Below, piece by piece: positions 34,555 to 42,921 of a stretch of DNA of 64,000 bases. The stretch lies in the NCBI GenBank assembly GCA_964235765.1, contig CAXSDH010000004.1, positions 1 to 64,000 of the forward strand, written 5' to 3'. A program made the position numbers and the translations under genes. Below the pieces are notes generated by a model, which was not told the origin of the DNA, made no database searches, and saw only the letters and a program-made list of their open reading frames with translations. Source of the stretch: JAVVHH01 sp964235765 (GTDB lineage: Bacteria > Pseudomonadota > Alphaproteobacteria > Acetobacterales > Acetobacteraceae). Within the stretch, counting starts at the first letter, position 1; every line of letters starts with the position of its first letter.

Positions 34555-34573
34555 CCTTCCCACTATGAGAAGG
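34555..34573 (-). promoter_or_regulatory. CueR operator within copA promoter
   Basis: On the minus strand CCTTCTCATAGTGGGAAGG forms the MerR-type palindrome, placed after a TTGACC -35 element with the unusually long 19-bp spacing to a CATGTG-like -10. It is 33 bases before the copA ATG. Such overlong spacers are realigned by CueR when copper binds. Confidence 0.85.
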
Positions 34574-34759
34574 TCAAGCGGTGTGGCGCTAAATAGGTGG
34601 GCAGCGGGCTGGCGCCCATATGCTGGGAAGCGTCTCCTTTGCCGGAGACACGTCTATGCCGATGCGGTGCCGGCCGGCCTCGGGCAGCGGGTGATGCGGT
34701 TCGATCTGAACCTGGGCGGTCCCGGCGCCGTGCCCGCTCCCCGCCCTGCCCCGCTCCAG

Positions 34760-34810
34760 CCGACCGGCCTGCGCCGGGCCATCCTGGCCGGGGTGTCGCA
34801 GCGGTTCTGA
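34760..34810 (+). pseudogene. C-terminal tail of a TonB-dependent receptor
   Basis: Seventeen codons read PTGLRRAILAGVSQRF and stop, almost the same as the end of the receptor at 21847 (GLRRAILAGVSQKF). Upstream codons to about 34690 may belong to the same barrel strand pair but are uncertain. The rest of the receptor is missing. It suggests a deleted second receptor next to the copper genes. Confidence 0.45.
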
Positions 34811-34818
34811 TCAGTGCG

Positions 34819-34986
34819 TCAGCGTGGCGCCAGCCAGGCCACGCCCGCCATCGTCGCCAGCGGCGCCACGATCGTCGCGGCGCCGCCGTGCCCGGTACGG
34901 ACGAGCATGAATTCGAGGGCGAGCAGCGCTGCCACGACCGCCACGTTGCGGCGGTCGCCGAACAGGGTTTTGAGGAACGGGCCCAT
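34819..34986 (-). CDS. Small membrane protein of unknown function
   Basis: Fifty-five residues from the ATG that overlaps the preceding stop (TGATG). One or two hydrophobic segments (VAVVAALLALEFMLV and TIVAPLATMAGVAWL). Coupled to the COG4280-type gene; probably a partner subunit. Confidence 0.6.
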   Translation of the reverse strand: MGPFLKTLFGDRRNVAVVAALLALEFMLVRTGHGGAATIVAPLATMAGVAWLAPR

Positions 34987-35741
34987 CACGCGAGCCCCTG
35001 CCGCACCCGCATGCGGAACACCATGGCGATGGCCAGTCCGCTCACCAGGTAGAACCCGCCGAGGAGCGGCAGCGTCCAGTCCGACAGCGGCCATATTGCG
35101 GAGCCGCCGATGCCCTCCATCGTCCAGTAGGTGCCGAAGGCGGCGATCATCGCGCCGACGGCGAACTTGATGGCGTTCTCCGGCACCCGTTGCAACGGCG
35201 CCCGCACCGCCGCCCCCACGGCGCAGGTCAGCGCCAACGCGGCCAGGGCGGCTCCGGCGCTGCTGGCCATCCCGGCCCCATCAGGTGTCCGCATGCCGAG
35301 CGCCACCACGACCAGCCAAACCTCCAGCCCTTCCAGCAGAACGCCCTTGTAGGCGATCGTCCACCCCGCAACCCAGTCCCCGGTCAGCTCGCCGCCGGTC
35401 AGCTTGCCGCGTGTCTGCTCGAACTCCACTTGCTCATCGTGCAGCGGCTTCAGCCCGGCGTGCCGCGCGATGGCCTTCGCCAGCCAGCGCACGCCGAACA
35501 GCGTCAGGAACACGCCGACGGTCAGTTGCACCCAGCCGATGTCGATCCCCGTCGCCAGCAGGCGGCCGGCGACGAGCGTCAGCACGGCGAGCGTGGCGAG
35601 CCCGGCCAGCGCCGCGCCGATCCCGCCCCGCCAGCCGATGCTCAGGCTGACGGCCAGCACGATGGTGAACGCCTCGACCCACTCGACGAGGGCGGTGAAG
35701 AAAGAAGGTACGGCTATCGACCAGTCGATCATCGCGTTCAA
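34986..35741 (-). CDS. Predicted membrane protein, COG4280-like
   Basis: A 251-residue protein with about six to seven membrane segments arranged as two similar halves. FFTALVEWVEAFTIVLAVSLSIGWR and TIAYKGVLLEGLEVWLVVVALG both carry an acidic residue in an E-x-x-E style helix. This internal repeat with acidic helices recalls UPF0016/GDT1 and related cation exporters, but function is not established. Starts 57 bases after the pobA stop. Confidence 0.7.
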   Translation of the reverse strand: MNAMIDWSIAVPSFFTALVEWVEAFTIVLAVSLSIGWRGGIGAALAGLATLAVLTLVAGRLLATGIDIGWVQLTVGVFLTLFGVRWLAKAIARHAGLKPLHDEQVEFEQTRGKLTGGELTGDWVAGWTIAYKGVLLEGLEVWLVVVALGMRTPDGAGMASSAGAALAALALTCAVGAAVRAPLQRVPENAIKFAVGAMIAAFGTYWTMEGIGGSAIWPLSDWTLPLLGGFYLVSGLAIAMVFRMRVRQGLA

Positions 35742-35754
35742 CTCACTCCGGAAA

Positions 35755-35796
35755 GGCAGGATCGGCCAAGGCAGGATCGGCCAAGGCGGGGTCGGC
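35755..35796 (+). repeat. 15-bp tandem repeat between pobA and the membrane-protein gene
   Basis: Two exact GGCAGGATCGGCCAA units and a partial third (GGCGGGGTCGGC). Non-coding, in the 57-bp gap on the minus-strand operon. Confidence 0.8.
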
Positions 35797-35798
35797 GC

Positions 35799-36968
35799 TC
35801 ACAGGAGAAGGCCCGTGTAGCTCTCGGCCAGCGCCCTCTGCGCCATTCCGGAAGTGGCGAGATGGTCGAACTCGGCCCGCTGGATACGGCGCGAGAAGGC
35901 GTCGGTTTCGGGAAAGATGTGCAGCAGCGTCGTCATCCACCAGGAGAACCGCTCGGCTTGCCAAATCCGGGCCAGCGCGCGGCGCGAGTAGTCGTCGATC
36001 CCGGCCGGGGAGCCGCTGGCGTAATACGACGCGAAGGCCTCGTACAAGCACCGGACGTCGGACATGGCGAGGTTCAGCCCCTTCGCCCCGGTCGGCGGCA
36101 CGATATGGGCGGCGTCGCCGGCCAGGAACAGGCGGCCGAAGCGCAGCGGTTCCGCCACGAAGCTGCGGAGCTGCGCGATCGACTTCCCGATGGACGGCCC
36201 GCGTTGCAAGGCGTTCGCCGCCGGGCCCGGGATGCGTCGGCACAGCTCGTCATAAAACCGGCCGTCCGGCCAATCCTCCAGCCGCTCCTGCATGCCGCAC
36301 TGGATGTAATACCGGCTGCGTGCCGGCGAACGCATCGAGCACAGGGCGAATCCGGCCTCGTGATGGGCGTAGATCAGCTCCTCGGCCGCCGGGGGCTTGT
36401 CCACCAGCACGCCGAGCCAGCCGAACGGGTACACGCGCTCGAACGTGCGGATCGACCCGGCCGGGATCGCCTGCCGGCATGGGCCGTGGAAGCCGTCGCA
36501 CCCGGCGACCCAATCGCACTCGACCGCCTCGCGCCGGCCATCCTTCGTGAAGCCGACACGGGCGGAGGGGCCGGTCACCGCCTCCAGCGCCACGTCCGCG
36601 GCGCCGTAGACCGTCGGGAACCCGGACGCAGCGCGGGCATCCATCAGGTCACGCGTGACCTCGGTCTGGCCATAGACCAGGACGGACTTGCCGATCAGCG
36701 CCTTGAAGTCGATCCGGATCGCCTCGCCGTCGAAGGCCAGCCCGACACCGGTATGCGGCTGCCCTTCCGCGTGCATGCGCCCGCCCGCCCCGGCGAGATC
36801 GAGCAGCTCGACCGTGCCCTGCTCCAGCACGCCCGCGCGGATGCGCCCGAGCACGTACTCCGGGCTCTTTCGTTCCAGGATGACGTTGTCGATCCCGGCG
36901 CCGGTGAGAAGCTGGCCGAGCGTGAGCCCGGCCGGGCCAGCGCCGACAATCGCGACCTTGGTCTTCAA
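35799..36968 (-). CDS. pobA: 4-Hydroxybenzoate 3-monooxygenase
   Basis: FAD-dependent aromatic hydroxylase, NADPH + O2 to protocatechuate, 389 residues (family about 390-394). FAD motif GAGPAGLTLGQLL at residues 9-21; the hydroxylase DG-type motif in VAGCDGFHG; second FAD motif FLAGDAAHIVPPTGAKGLNLA. RIRAGVLEQGTVELL and the C-terminal FSWWMTTLLHIFPE are PobA hallmarks. Starts at TTG 36968, 9 bases after GGAGG, overlapping the antiporter stop (TTGA). No pca genes or PobR are nearby. Confidence 0.92.
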   Translation of the reverse strand: MKTKVAIVGAGPAGLTLGQLLTGAGIDNVILERKSPEYVLGRIRAGVLEQGTVELLDLAGAGGRMHAEGQPHTGVGLAFDGEAIRIDFKALIGKSVLVYGQTEVTRDLMDARAASGFPTVYGAADVALEAVTGPSARVGFTKDGRREAVECDWVAGCDGFHGPCRQAIPAGSIRTFERVYPFGWLGVLVDKPPAAEELIYAHHEAGFALCSMRSPARSRYYIQCGMQERLEDWPDGRFYDELCRRIPGPAANALQRGPSIGKSIAQLRSFVAEPLRFGRLFLAGDAAHIVPPTGAKGLNLAMSDVRCLYEAFASYYASGSPAGIDDYSRRALARIWQAERFSWWMTTLLHIFPETDAFSRRIQRAEFDHLATSGMAQRALAESYTGLLL

Positions 36969-38785
36969 GGCCTGCCGCCTCCCGGCCCCGCCGCGCCCTC
37001 CCGCAGCCGCACGTGGCCGCGCCGGCGCACGTTCACGCCCGGCGCCATCGCGCGGATCTCGGCCTGGAACTCCGCCCGCTTCTCGTGGATCGACACCAGC
37101 ACCGGCCCCATCGGCACGCCCAAATCCACCAGCACGGCCTCGGAGAGCTGCAGGCTCGCCTCGATCGTCTCCGGCACCGCATCGGTGGCGCCGATGCCAT
37201 ACAGGTGCGCCGCGTGCAACGCGTCTCGCGCGCGCACCACGATCAGCAGGTCCGGCCGCTCCGCCCGGGCGAGCAGCACCACCGCATCCGCCCGGGCCCG
37301 GTCGTCGATCGTGACCACCACCGCCCGGGCCGTCCCCAGCCCGACCCGGCGCAGCAGCTCCGCCTGCGTCACGTCCCCATAATAGACGGGGGCCCCGGCC
37401 TCCCGGCTCTCGCCCACCTGCCCCACGTCGCTGTCCAGCGCGATATAGGGCACGGCATGGGCGTCCAGCAGCGCGCCCACGGTCTGCCCCACCCTGCCGT
37501 AGCCGGCGATGATCACCCGCGGCGCGTCCGCTCCCGCAGCCGGCGGCTCGAAACCGGCCGGAATCGCCGCCGGCGCCTGCCGGGTCACCACAAGGCCGAG
37601 CCGCGCGAAGGCCGGGATGCCCGCCATGGTCAGCGCCGCCAGCAGGAAGGCGAAGCCCGCCAGGTCCGCGCCGATCAGCCCCATGCCGCCGGCCAAGCCG
37701 AGGATGACGAAGCTGAACTCCCCGCCCGGGCCCAGCAGCAGCCCCGCCTGCACGCCCACGCGCCATCGCACCCGGAACACCCGCGCCAGCACGGCGATCA
37801 GCGCCGCCTTCAGCCCCACCAGGCCGAGCGCCGCCCCCAGCACGGCCAGCGGGTGCGCGGCGATGGCCCGCAGGTCGAGGCTCAACCCGATCGAGATCAG
37901 GAACACGCCCAGCAGCAGCCCCTTGAACGGCTCCACCGTGACCTCGATCTGCCGCCGGTACTCGGTCTCCGCCAGCAGCAGCCCGGCGATCAACGCCCCC
38001 AGCGCCATCGAGAGCCCAGCCGCCGCCGACGCCAGCCCCGTCGCCAGCACCACAAGCAGGCAGGCCGCCATGAACAGCTCGGGGCTGCGCGTTCGCGCCA
38101 CCCCGCGGAACAGCGGCCGCAGCCCCAGCCGGCCCAGCAGCACCAGCCCGACGATCATGCCCACCGCCTGACCCGCCGCGACCAGGAACGGCCAAACGCC
38201 GCCCGCCTCGCCACGGCCCAATACGCCGAGCGCGAACAGGATCGGCACCACCGCCAGGTCCTGGAACAGCAGCACTGCGAAGCTGCAGCGCCCGACCCGC
38301 CCGGTCACGCGCCGCCCCTCGGCCAACACCTGGGTCACGATGGCCGTGGACGACATCGCGAGCGCCAGGCCCATGACGATCGCCGGGCCGCGTGGGACGC
38401 CGAACGCCGCCGCCACGGCCGCCAGAACCGCGGTGCAGCCCACCACCTGCGCCGCACCCAGCCCGAACACCAGCCGCCGCAGGCTGACGATGCGCTCCCA
38501 CGACAGCTCCAGCCCGATCATGAACAGCAGCAGCGCCACGCCCAGCTCGGCGACCGGGGCGATGCGCTCGCGGTCGGAGATGGTGACCAGCGACAGCCAT
38601 GGCGCCGCCTCGGTGAACGCGCCAAGCCCCGCCGGCCCGGCCAGCAGGCCCACCAGCATGAACCCGAGTACCGGGCTGACCCGCAGCCGGTGGAACAACG
38701 GAATCACGATCGCGGCCGCCCCCAGGATGACGAGGGCCTCGCGCATGGGCTCAGCCAAATGGGTCGCGTCGGCCGGCATGGACAT
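36965..38785 (-). CDS. Cation:proton antiporter, KefB/CPA2 type with TrkA-N domain
   Basis: A 606-residue exchanger. About twelve membrane helices of the Na+/H+ exchanger fold (LLLFMIGLELSW, FAVLLFQDLAVVPI, GALIAGLLLAETEYR) occupy residues 15-395. A cytoplasmic Rossmann regulatory domain follows (VIIAGYGRVGQTVGALLDA, about 425-545). Likely exports K+ in exchange for protons. It directly precedes, and is translationally coupled to, pobA; whether that is functional or accidental is unclear. Confidence 0.9.
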   Translation of the reverse strand: MSMPADATHLAEPMREALVILGAAAIVIPLFHRLRVSPVLGFMLVGLLAGPAGLGAFTEAAPWLSLVTISDRERIAPVAELGVALLLFMIGLELSWERIVSLRRLVFGLGAAQVVGCTAVLAAVAAAFGVPRGPAIVMGLALAMSSTAIVTQVLAEGRRVTGRVGRCSFAVLLFQDLAVVPILFALGVLGRGEAGGVWPFLVAAGQAVGMIVGLVLLGRLGLRPLFRGVARTRSPELFMAACLLVVLATGLASAAAGLSMALGALIAGLLLAETEYRRQIEVTVEPFKGLLLGVFLISIGLSLDLRAIAAHPLAVLGAALGLVGLKAALIAVLARVFRVRWRVGVQAGLLLGPGGEFSFVILGLAGGMGLIGADLAGFAFLLAALTMAGIPAFARLGLVVTRQAPAAIPAGFEPPAAGADAPRVIIAGYGRVGQTVGALLDAHAVPYIALDSDVGQVGESREAGAPVYYGDVTQAELLRRVGLGTARAVVVTIDDRARADAVVLLARAERPDLLIVVRARDALHAAHLYGIGATDAVPETIEASLQLSEAVLVDLGVPMGPVLVSIHEKRAEFQAEIRAMAPGVNVRRRGHVRLREGAAGPGGGRP

Positions 38786-38808
38786 GCGCTATCTTGGCGG
38801 CAAGCGCC

Positions 38809-40188
38809 TCAAACCACCAGCGCCGCCGCCAGCCGCCTCACGTCCGGCAGCCCGTCCAGGTCCTCGACCATCGCGATCACGTCGCGGACCGCATCCCCGG
38901 CCAATCCGCCGTAGCCGGCGCATTCCTCGAACTTGGCGCAAACCTCGCCCCAGCCCATCGGGTTGGCCGGGCTGCCCCGGCCGAAATCGGCCCGTCCGCG
39001 CACCGCCGCGCCGCCCGCGAGATGAACCTCCACCAGGCTCGTCATCTTGTCGAACCCGGCCGCATCCGCCTCCGCGTCCACATGGAACTCCACCCGCCGC
39101 ATCATCGCCTGCACGTCGGGGGAGAGCACGGTGGCGTCGGCGTATTCCGCCAAGCCCGCCCGGCGCCGCAGCACCAGGATCGCCATCGAGAACTGCATGC
39201 TGAACTTCGCCTGCAGCTCGTTCTGCGGGTCGTGATGCAGCAAGGTGGTCGGCATGTGCCGGTTCGTGCCGACCCTGATGCGTTCGACCGCCTCCGGGCG
39301 GATGTCGTGCGCCGCCACCAACTCCGCCATCACCGACATGGCCGGATGGGTAAGCGAGCCGGACGGGTAAGGCTTGATCGAGATGCCCGGCATCGCGAAG
39401 GTCCAGGGCGCGCCGAGCTTGCCGCGGATCGCCGCCTCGTCGAAGCCGCCCGCCGCCGCCTGAAAGAAGCCGCGCGGCGCCTCCAGGATGGTGGCGGTGG
39501 CGGAAAACCCCCGCGCCACCAGGTCCATGGCCAGAATTGCGCCCTCCGCCGAGCGTCCGGGGTGGAACGGCTTGGTCATGCTGCCGAAATTTTCGCGCAA
39601 CCCGGCCGACTGGCTGCCCGCCATGCCCAGCACCGCCGCGGTCCGCGCGGTCCCCGGCCGGACCAGGTTCGCCACCCCCGCCGCCGCCCCGAACGTGCCG
39701 CAGGTGCCCGTGGTGTGGAACCCGTCCTGGTAATGCCGCGGCGCCACCGCCTCGGCCACCTTGCAGCACACCTCGATCCCCACGTGATACGCCGCCTCGA
39801 ACGCCGCGCCGCCGCTGCCCTGCCGCTCCGCCACGGCCAGCACCGCCGGCAGCACCGGCGCGGTCGGGTGCATCAGCAGCCCATAGACGCGGTCGTTCGC
39901 CACCGCGAGCTGCGTGTCGTCGTAGTCGTGCGCGTGCACGGCGATCCCGTTGGCGAAGGCGGAGAACCGCGCGGGCAGCCGCAGCCGCGTGCCCAGCACC
40001 GTGCTGTCCCCGCCCGCGAACCCCAGCTCGGCCAGGTAGCCGTTGACGATGCGCCCGCTCTCCGCCGCCGCCCCGGCCACCGCCAGGCCCAGCCCGTCCA
40101 GGATCGACTTGCGCCCCAGCGCCACCACGCCGGCCGGGATGGCGCCAGGCGCCTCGATCCACTCCGCCACATGCTGGGTGAGGGACAT
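38809..40188 (-). CDS. MmgE/PrpD family protein
   Basis: A 459-residue member of the family that contains 2-methylcitrate dehydratase and cis-aconitate decarboxylase. Typical patterns: AHDYDDTQLAVANDRVYGLLMHPTAPVLPA, TGTCGTFGAAAGVANL, GSMTKPFHPGRSAEGA and SIKPYPSGSLTHPAM. Its ATG overlaps the transporter permease stop (TGATG), so it is made with the importer and probably acts on the imported acid. No other methylcitrate-cycle gene is present. Confidence 0.88.
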   Translation of the reverse strand: MSLTQHVAEWIEAPGAIPAGVVALGRKSILDGLGLAVAGAAAESGRIVNGYLAELGFAGGDSTVLGTRLRLPARFSAFANGIAVHAHDYDDTQLAVANDRVYGLLMHPTAPVLPAVLAVAERQGSGGAAFEAAYHVGIEVCCKVAEAVAPRHYQDGFHTTGTCGTFGAAAGVANLVRPGTARTAAVLGMAGSQSAGLRENFGSMTKPFHPGRSAEGAILAMDLVARGFSATATILEAPRGFFQAAAGGFDEAAIRGKLGAPWTFAMPGISIKPYPSGSLTHPAMSVMAELVAAHDIRPEAVERIRVGTNRHMPTTLLHHDPQNELQAKFSMQFSMAILVLRRRAGLAEYADATVLSPDVQAMMRRVEFHVDAEADAAGFDKMTSLVEVHLAGGAAVRGRADFGRGSPANPMGWGEVCAKFEECAGYGGLAGDAVRDVIAMVEDLDGLPDVRRLAAALVV

Positions 40189-41879
40189 CAGCGCACCACC
40201 CGTGCCCGGCCGCCCAGGATCGGCAGCCGGTTCACCAGCACGACGATGCCGAACGTCACGAGCAGCAGCGCGATCCCCAGCACCGAGATCGCGCCCAGGT
40301 CGCCACTCTCGTTCAGGTCATAGATCACGACCGAGATCACCTTGGTGTTGCTGGTCGTCAACAGGATGGTGGCCGACAACTCGCGGATCACGCCGATGAA
40401 CACGATGCACCAGGTCGCGACGATCGTGCTGCGCAGCAGCGGCGCGGTGATCTGCCATAGCGCCACCAGCCGGGTCGCGCCAAAGACGCGGGAGGCTTCC
40501 TCGAGTTCCACATGCAACCCGCGCAGGCTCGCCCGCACTTGCTGGAACCCGGCCGGCATCTCCATGGTCACGAACCCGACCAGCAGGATCCACAGCGTGC
40601 CGTACAGCAGGAACGGCGGGCGCGAGTACACGAGGAACAAGCCCACGCCCATGACTATGCCCGGCACGGCGAGCGGCGCCATCGCCAGCCCGGCCAGCCA
40701 CCGGTGCCCCCAAACCAGCTCCCGGCTCGACAGGTACGCCACCACCAGCACCAGCGCGGTCACCACGGTGGCGCTGCCCACCCCCAGCAGCAGCGTGTTC
40801 ACCATCGCCCGCCGCGTGTCGGAGAACTCGAATAAGGCGAAGCGGATGTGCTTCATGGATAAGGTGGACCAGGCCAACGGGTCCGACAGGTTTTGCACGA
40901 TGGCCGCCTTCACCAGGGCGAAATAGGGCAGGAACACCGGCAGCATCAGCACCAGCAGGCATAGCGCCAGCGCCGGCCAGCGCCAGCCCTGCAGCCGAAC
41001 CAGCCGCGGCGGGCTGTTCTTGCCGCCCACCACCACGAACGACCGCCGGCCCAGCAGCCGGCGCTGCACTTGCAGCACCAGTAGGGTGATCAGCAGCAGC
41101 GGCACGGCGGCGGCGGCGGCCAGGTTGGTTTGCGGCGGATACTGGAACAGGCTCCAGATGCGGGTTGTCAGCGTATGGAACCCGGCCGGCATGGCCAGGA
41201 TCGCCGGGGTGCCGAACATCGTCAGCCCTTGCAGGAAGGCCACCAGCCCGCCAGCCAGGATCGACGGCAGCACCAGCGGCAAGGTCACCCGCCGCATCGT
41301 GCCGCCCGCGCCGCTGCCCAGGATGGCGGAGGCGTCCTCCAGGTCCGCCGGAATGCTCTCCAGCGCGTTGGCGAGCACCGTGAACACGTAGGGGAAGGTG
41401 TAGCAGGCGATGGCGAACACCACGCCCTCGAGCGTGTAGATGTCGAACACGTAGTCGAACTCGTCCAGCCCGAACACGTGCCGGGCCAGTTGGTTCAGCA
41501 TCCCCGAATTGGGCGCGGCCAGCAGCTCCCACGCGATCGCCCCCAGGAACGGCGGCGTCACGAACGAGGCGGTCACCAGCGCGCGGATCGCCCCCCGGAA
41601 CGGCACGTCCGTGCGCGCCACCAGGAAGGCGATCGGCACCGCCACCACGCAGGCCGCCAGCCCAGCCGCCAGCGCGATGCCGAACGTGAGCAGCAACGGC
41701 GTGCGCAGCGCCGGGTCGGTGGCTAGGCGGGCGAAGTTGGCCAGGGTCGGCGACCCCGCGGAGTCCGTCACGGCATACCAGCCGAGCCACCCCAGCGGCA
41801 GCACCACCAGCGCGCACAGCAGCGCCGCGGTGCCCGCGAACACCGGAAGGGACGGGTCCCAGGAGCGCGTTGCCGCCAT
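40188..41879 (-). CDS. ABC transporter permease, two-domain FbpB/AfuB type
   Basis: Inner-membrane protein of 563 residues made of two fused six-helix permease units. Each has an EAA loop (LEDASAILGSGAGGTMRRVTLPLVLP and LEEASRVFGATRLVALWQITAPLL). Such fused permeases occur in ferric iron, phosphonate and some organic-acid importers. The ATG overlaps the binding-protein stop (TGATG). Confidence 0.9.
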   Translation of the reverse strand: MAATRSWDPSLPVFAGTAALLCALVVLPLGWLGWYAVTDSAGSPTLANFARLATDPALRTPLLLTFGIALAAGLAACVVAVPIAFLVARTDVPFRGAIRALVTASFVTPPFLGAIAWELLAAPNSGMLNQLARHVFGLDEFDYVFDIYTLEGVVFAIACYTFPYVFTVLANALESIPADLEDASAILGSGAGGTMRRVTLPLVLPSILAGGLVAFLQGLTMFGTPAILAMPAGFHTLTTRIWSLFQYPPQTNLAAAAAVPLLLITLLVLQVQRRLLGRRSFVVVGGKNSPPRLVRLQGWRWPALALCLLVLMLPVFLPYFALVKAAIVQNLSDPLAWSTLSMKHIRFALFEFSDTRRAMVNTLLLGVGSATVVTALVLVVAYLSSRELVWGHRWLAGLAMAPLAVPGIVMGVGLFLVYSRPPFLLYGTLWILLVGFVTMEMPAGFQQVRASLRGLHVELEEASRVFGATRLVALWQITAPLLRSTIVATWCIVFIGVIRELSATILLTTSNTKVISVVIYDLNESGDLGAISVLGIALLLVTFGIVVLVNRLPILGGRARVVR

Positions 41880-42907
41880 CAGACGCCGAACGCGGCGGCG
41901 TAGCGCCTCTTGATGTCCTCGACGGACCTCGCGAGATCGACCGGATCGGGCCGCAACAGCTTGATCTCCGACAGCGGCAGGCGCCCGGCCTTCAGCTTGA
42001 CCTCCGGATGGAACGAGCGCAGGCCGCCCACGTCGCTCATCAACTGCTGGCACTCGGCCGAGAATAGGTAATGCGCCAGCAACCGCGCCGCGTTCGGGTG
42101 CGGCGCCGCCTCCATCACCCCAGCCTGGCCCGAGACCAGCGGCGTTCCCTCGGCCGCATACACGATCTCGATCGGCTCCCCGGCCTCGCGCAGGAAGAAG
42201 GCGTTGTACTCGTTGCCGTCCACCATCACCGAGCGCTCGCCCTGCACCACTTTCTTGGGCGGCTCGGTGGAGGACTGCACCTGCAACACCCGCTGCCTGC
42301 CAAGCTTGTCGAGGTAATCCCAACCCAGCGTCCGCCCGATCTCGTACGTCGCGGTCACGATGGTGCCGCTATAGCTCGGATGCGCCTTCACCAGCCGCCC
42401 CCGCCACTTCGGCAGCAGCAGGTCGGCGAACGACTTCGGCGCATCCCCGGCCGCCACCTGCCGCGTATTGTAGCCGATCACCGCCAGGTGCGCCCGCACC
42501 GCTGCGAATCGGCCGTCGGCGTCGCGCTCGTCGGCCGGCCAGAACCGCCCCACATCCTCCGGCACGAATCGCGCCAGCCAGCCGCGCGCCTTCCAGTCGA
42601 TGAAGCTCGTCACGTCGGAGCTCTCGACCACGTCCGCGGCGCGGATATTGCTGCCATATTCCTGCATTATGCGCTGCAGGATGCGCTCGGCCCCCGACCG
42701 CTCCACCTGCAGCTTGATGCCCGGCCACCGTTGCCCGAACCCGGCCGCGATCCGCTCGGCCACCGAAACGTCGATCGACGTGTAGAACGCGACCGCGCCC
42801 TCCCGCCGTGCCGCATCGACCAGGCCCGCCTCCGGCTCCGCGCGCGCCCACCGCGCGGCCAAGGTGGCGGCCCCGGCAAGGGCAAGTAAGCTGCGCCGCC
42901 CGATCAT
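41879..42907 (-). CDS. ABC transporter substrate-binding protein, FbpA/extracellular type 1
   Basis: Periplasmic protein, 342 residues, signal peptide MIGRRSLLALAGAATLAARWARA. Mature start GAVAFYTSIDVSVAERIAAGF and VERSGAERILQRI match the FbpA-like cluster. The paired Tyr that binds Fe3+ in true FbpA is not obvious (NEYNAFFL is present, not YY), so the ligand may be an acid. GAGGGGG ribosome site. Confidence 0.87.
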   Translation of the reverse strand: MIGRRSLLALAGAATLAARWARAEPEAGLVDAARREGAVAFYTSIDVSVAERIAAGFGQRWPGIKLQVERSGAERILQRIMQEYGSNIRAADVVESSDVTSFIDWKARGWLARFVPEDVGRFWPADERDADGRFAAVRAHLAVIGYNTRQVAAGDAPKSFADLLLPKWRGRLVKAHPSYSGTIVTATYEIGRTLGWDYLDKLGRQRVLQVQSSTEPPKKVVQGERSVMVDGNEYNAFFLREAGEPIEIVYAAEGTPLVSGQAGVMEAAPHPNAARLLAHYLFSAECQQLMSDVGGLRSFHPEVKLKAGRLPLSEIKLLRPDPVDLARSVEDIKRRYAAAFGV

Positions 42908-42921
42908 CGTGGCCCCCTCTT

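Noticed and set aside
37013..38914. A 633-codon plus-strand frame opposite the antiporter
   Set aside because: Very rich in Arg, His and Gln with no hydrophobic or domain pattern; the minus-strand antiporter is clear.
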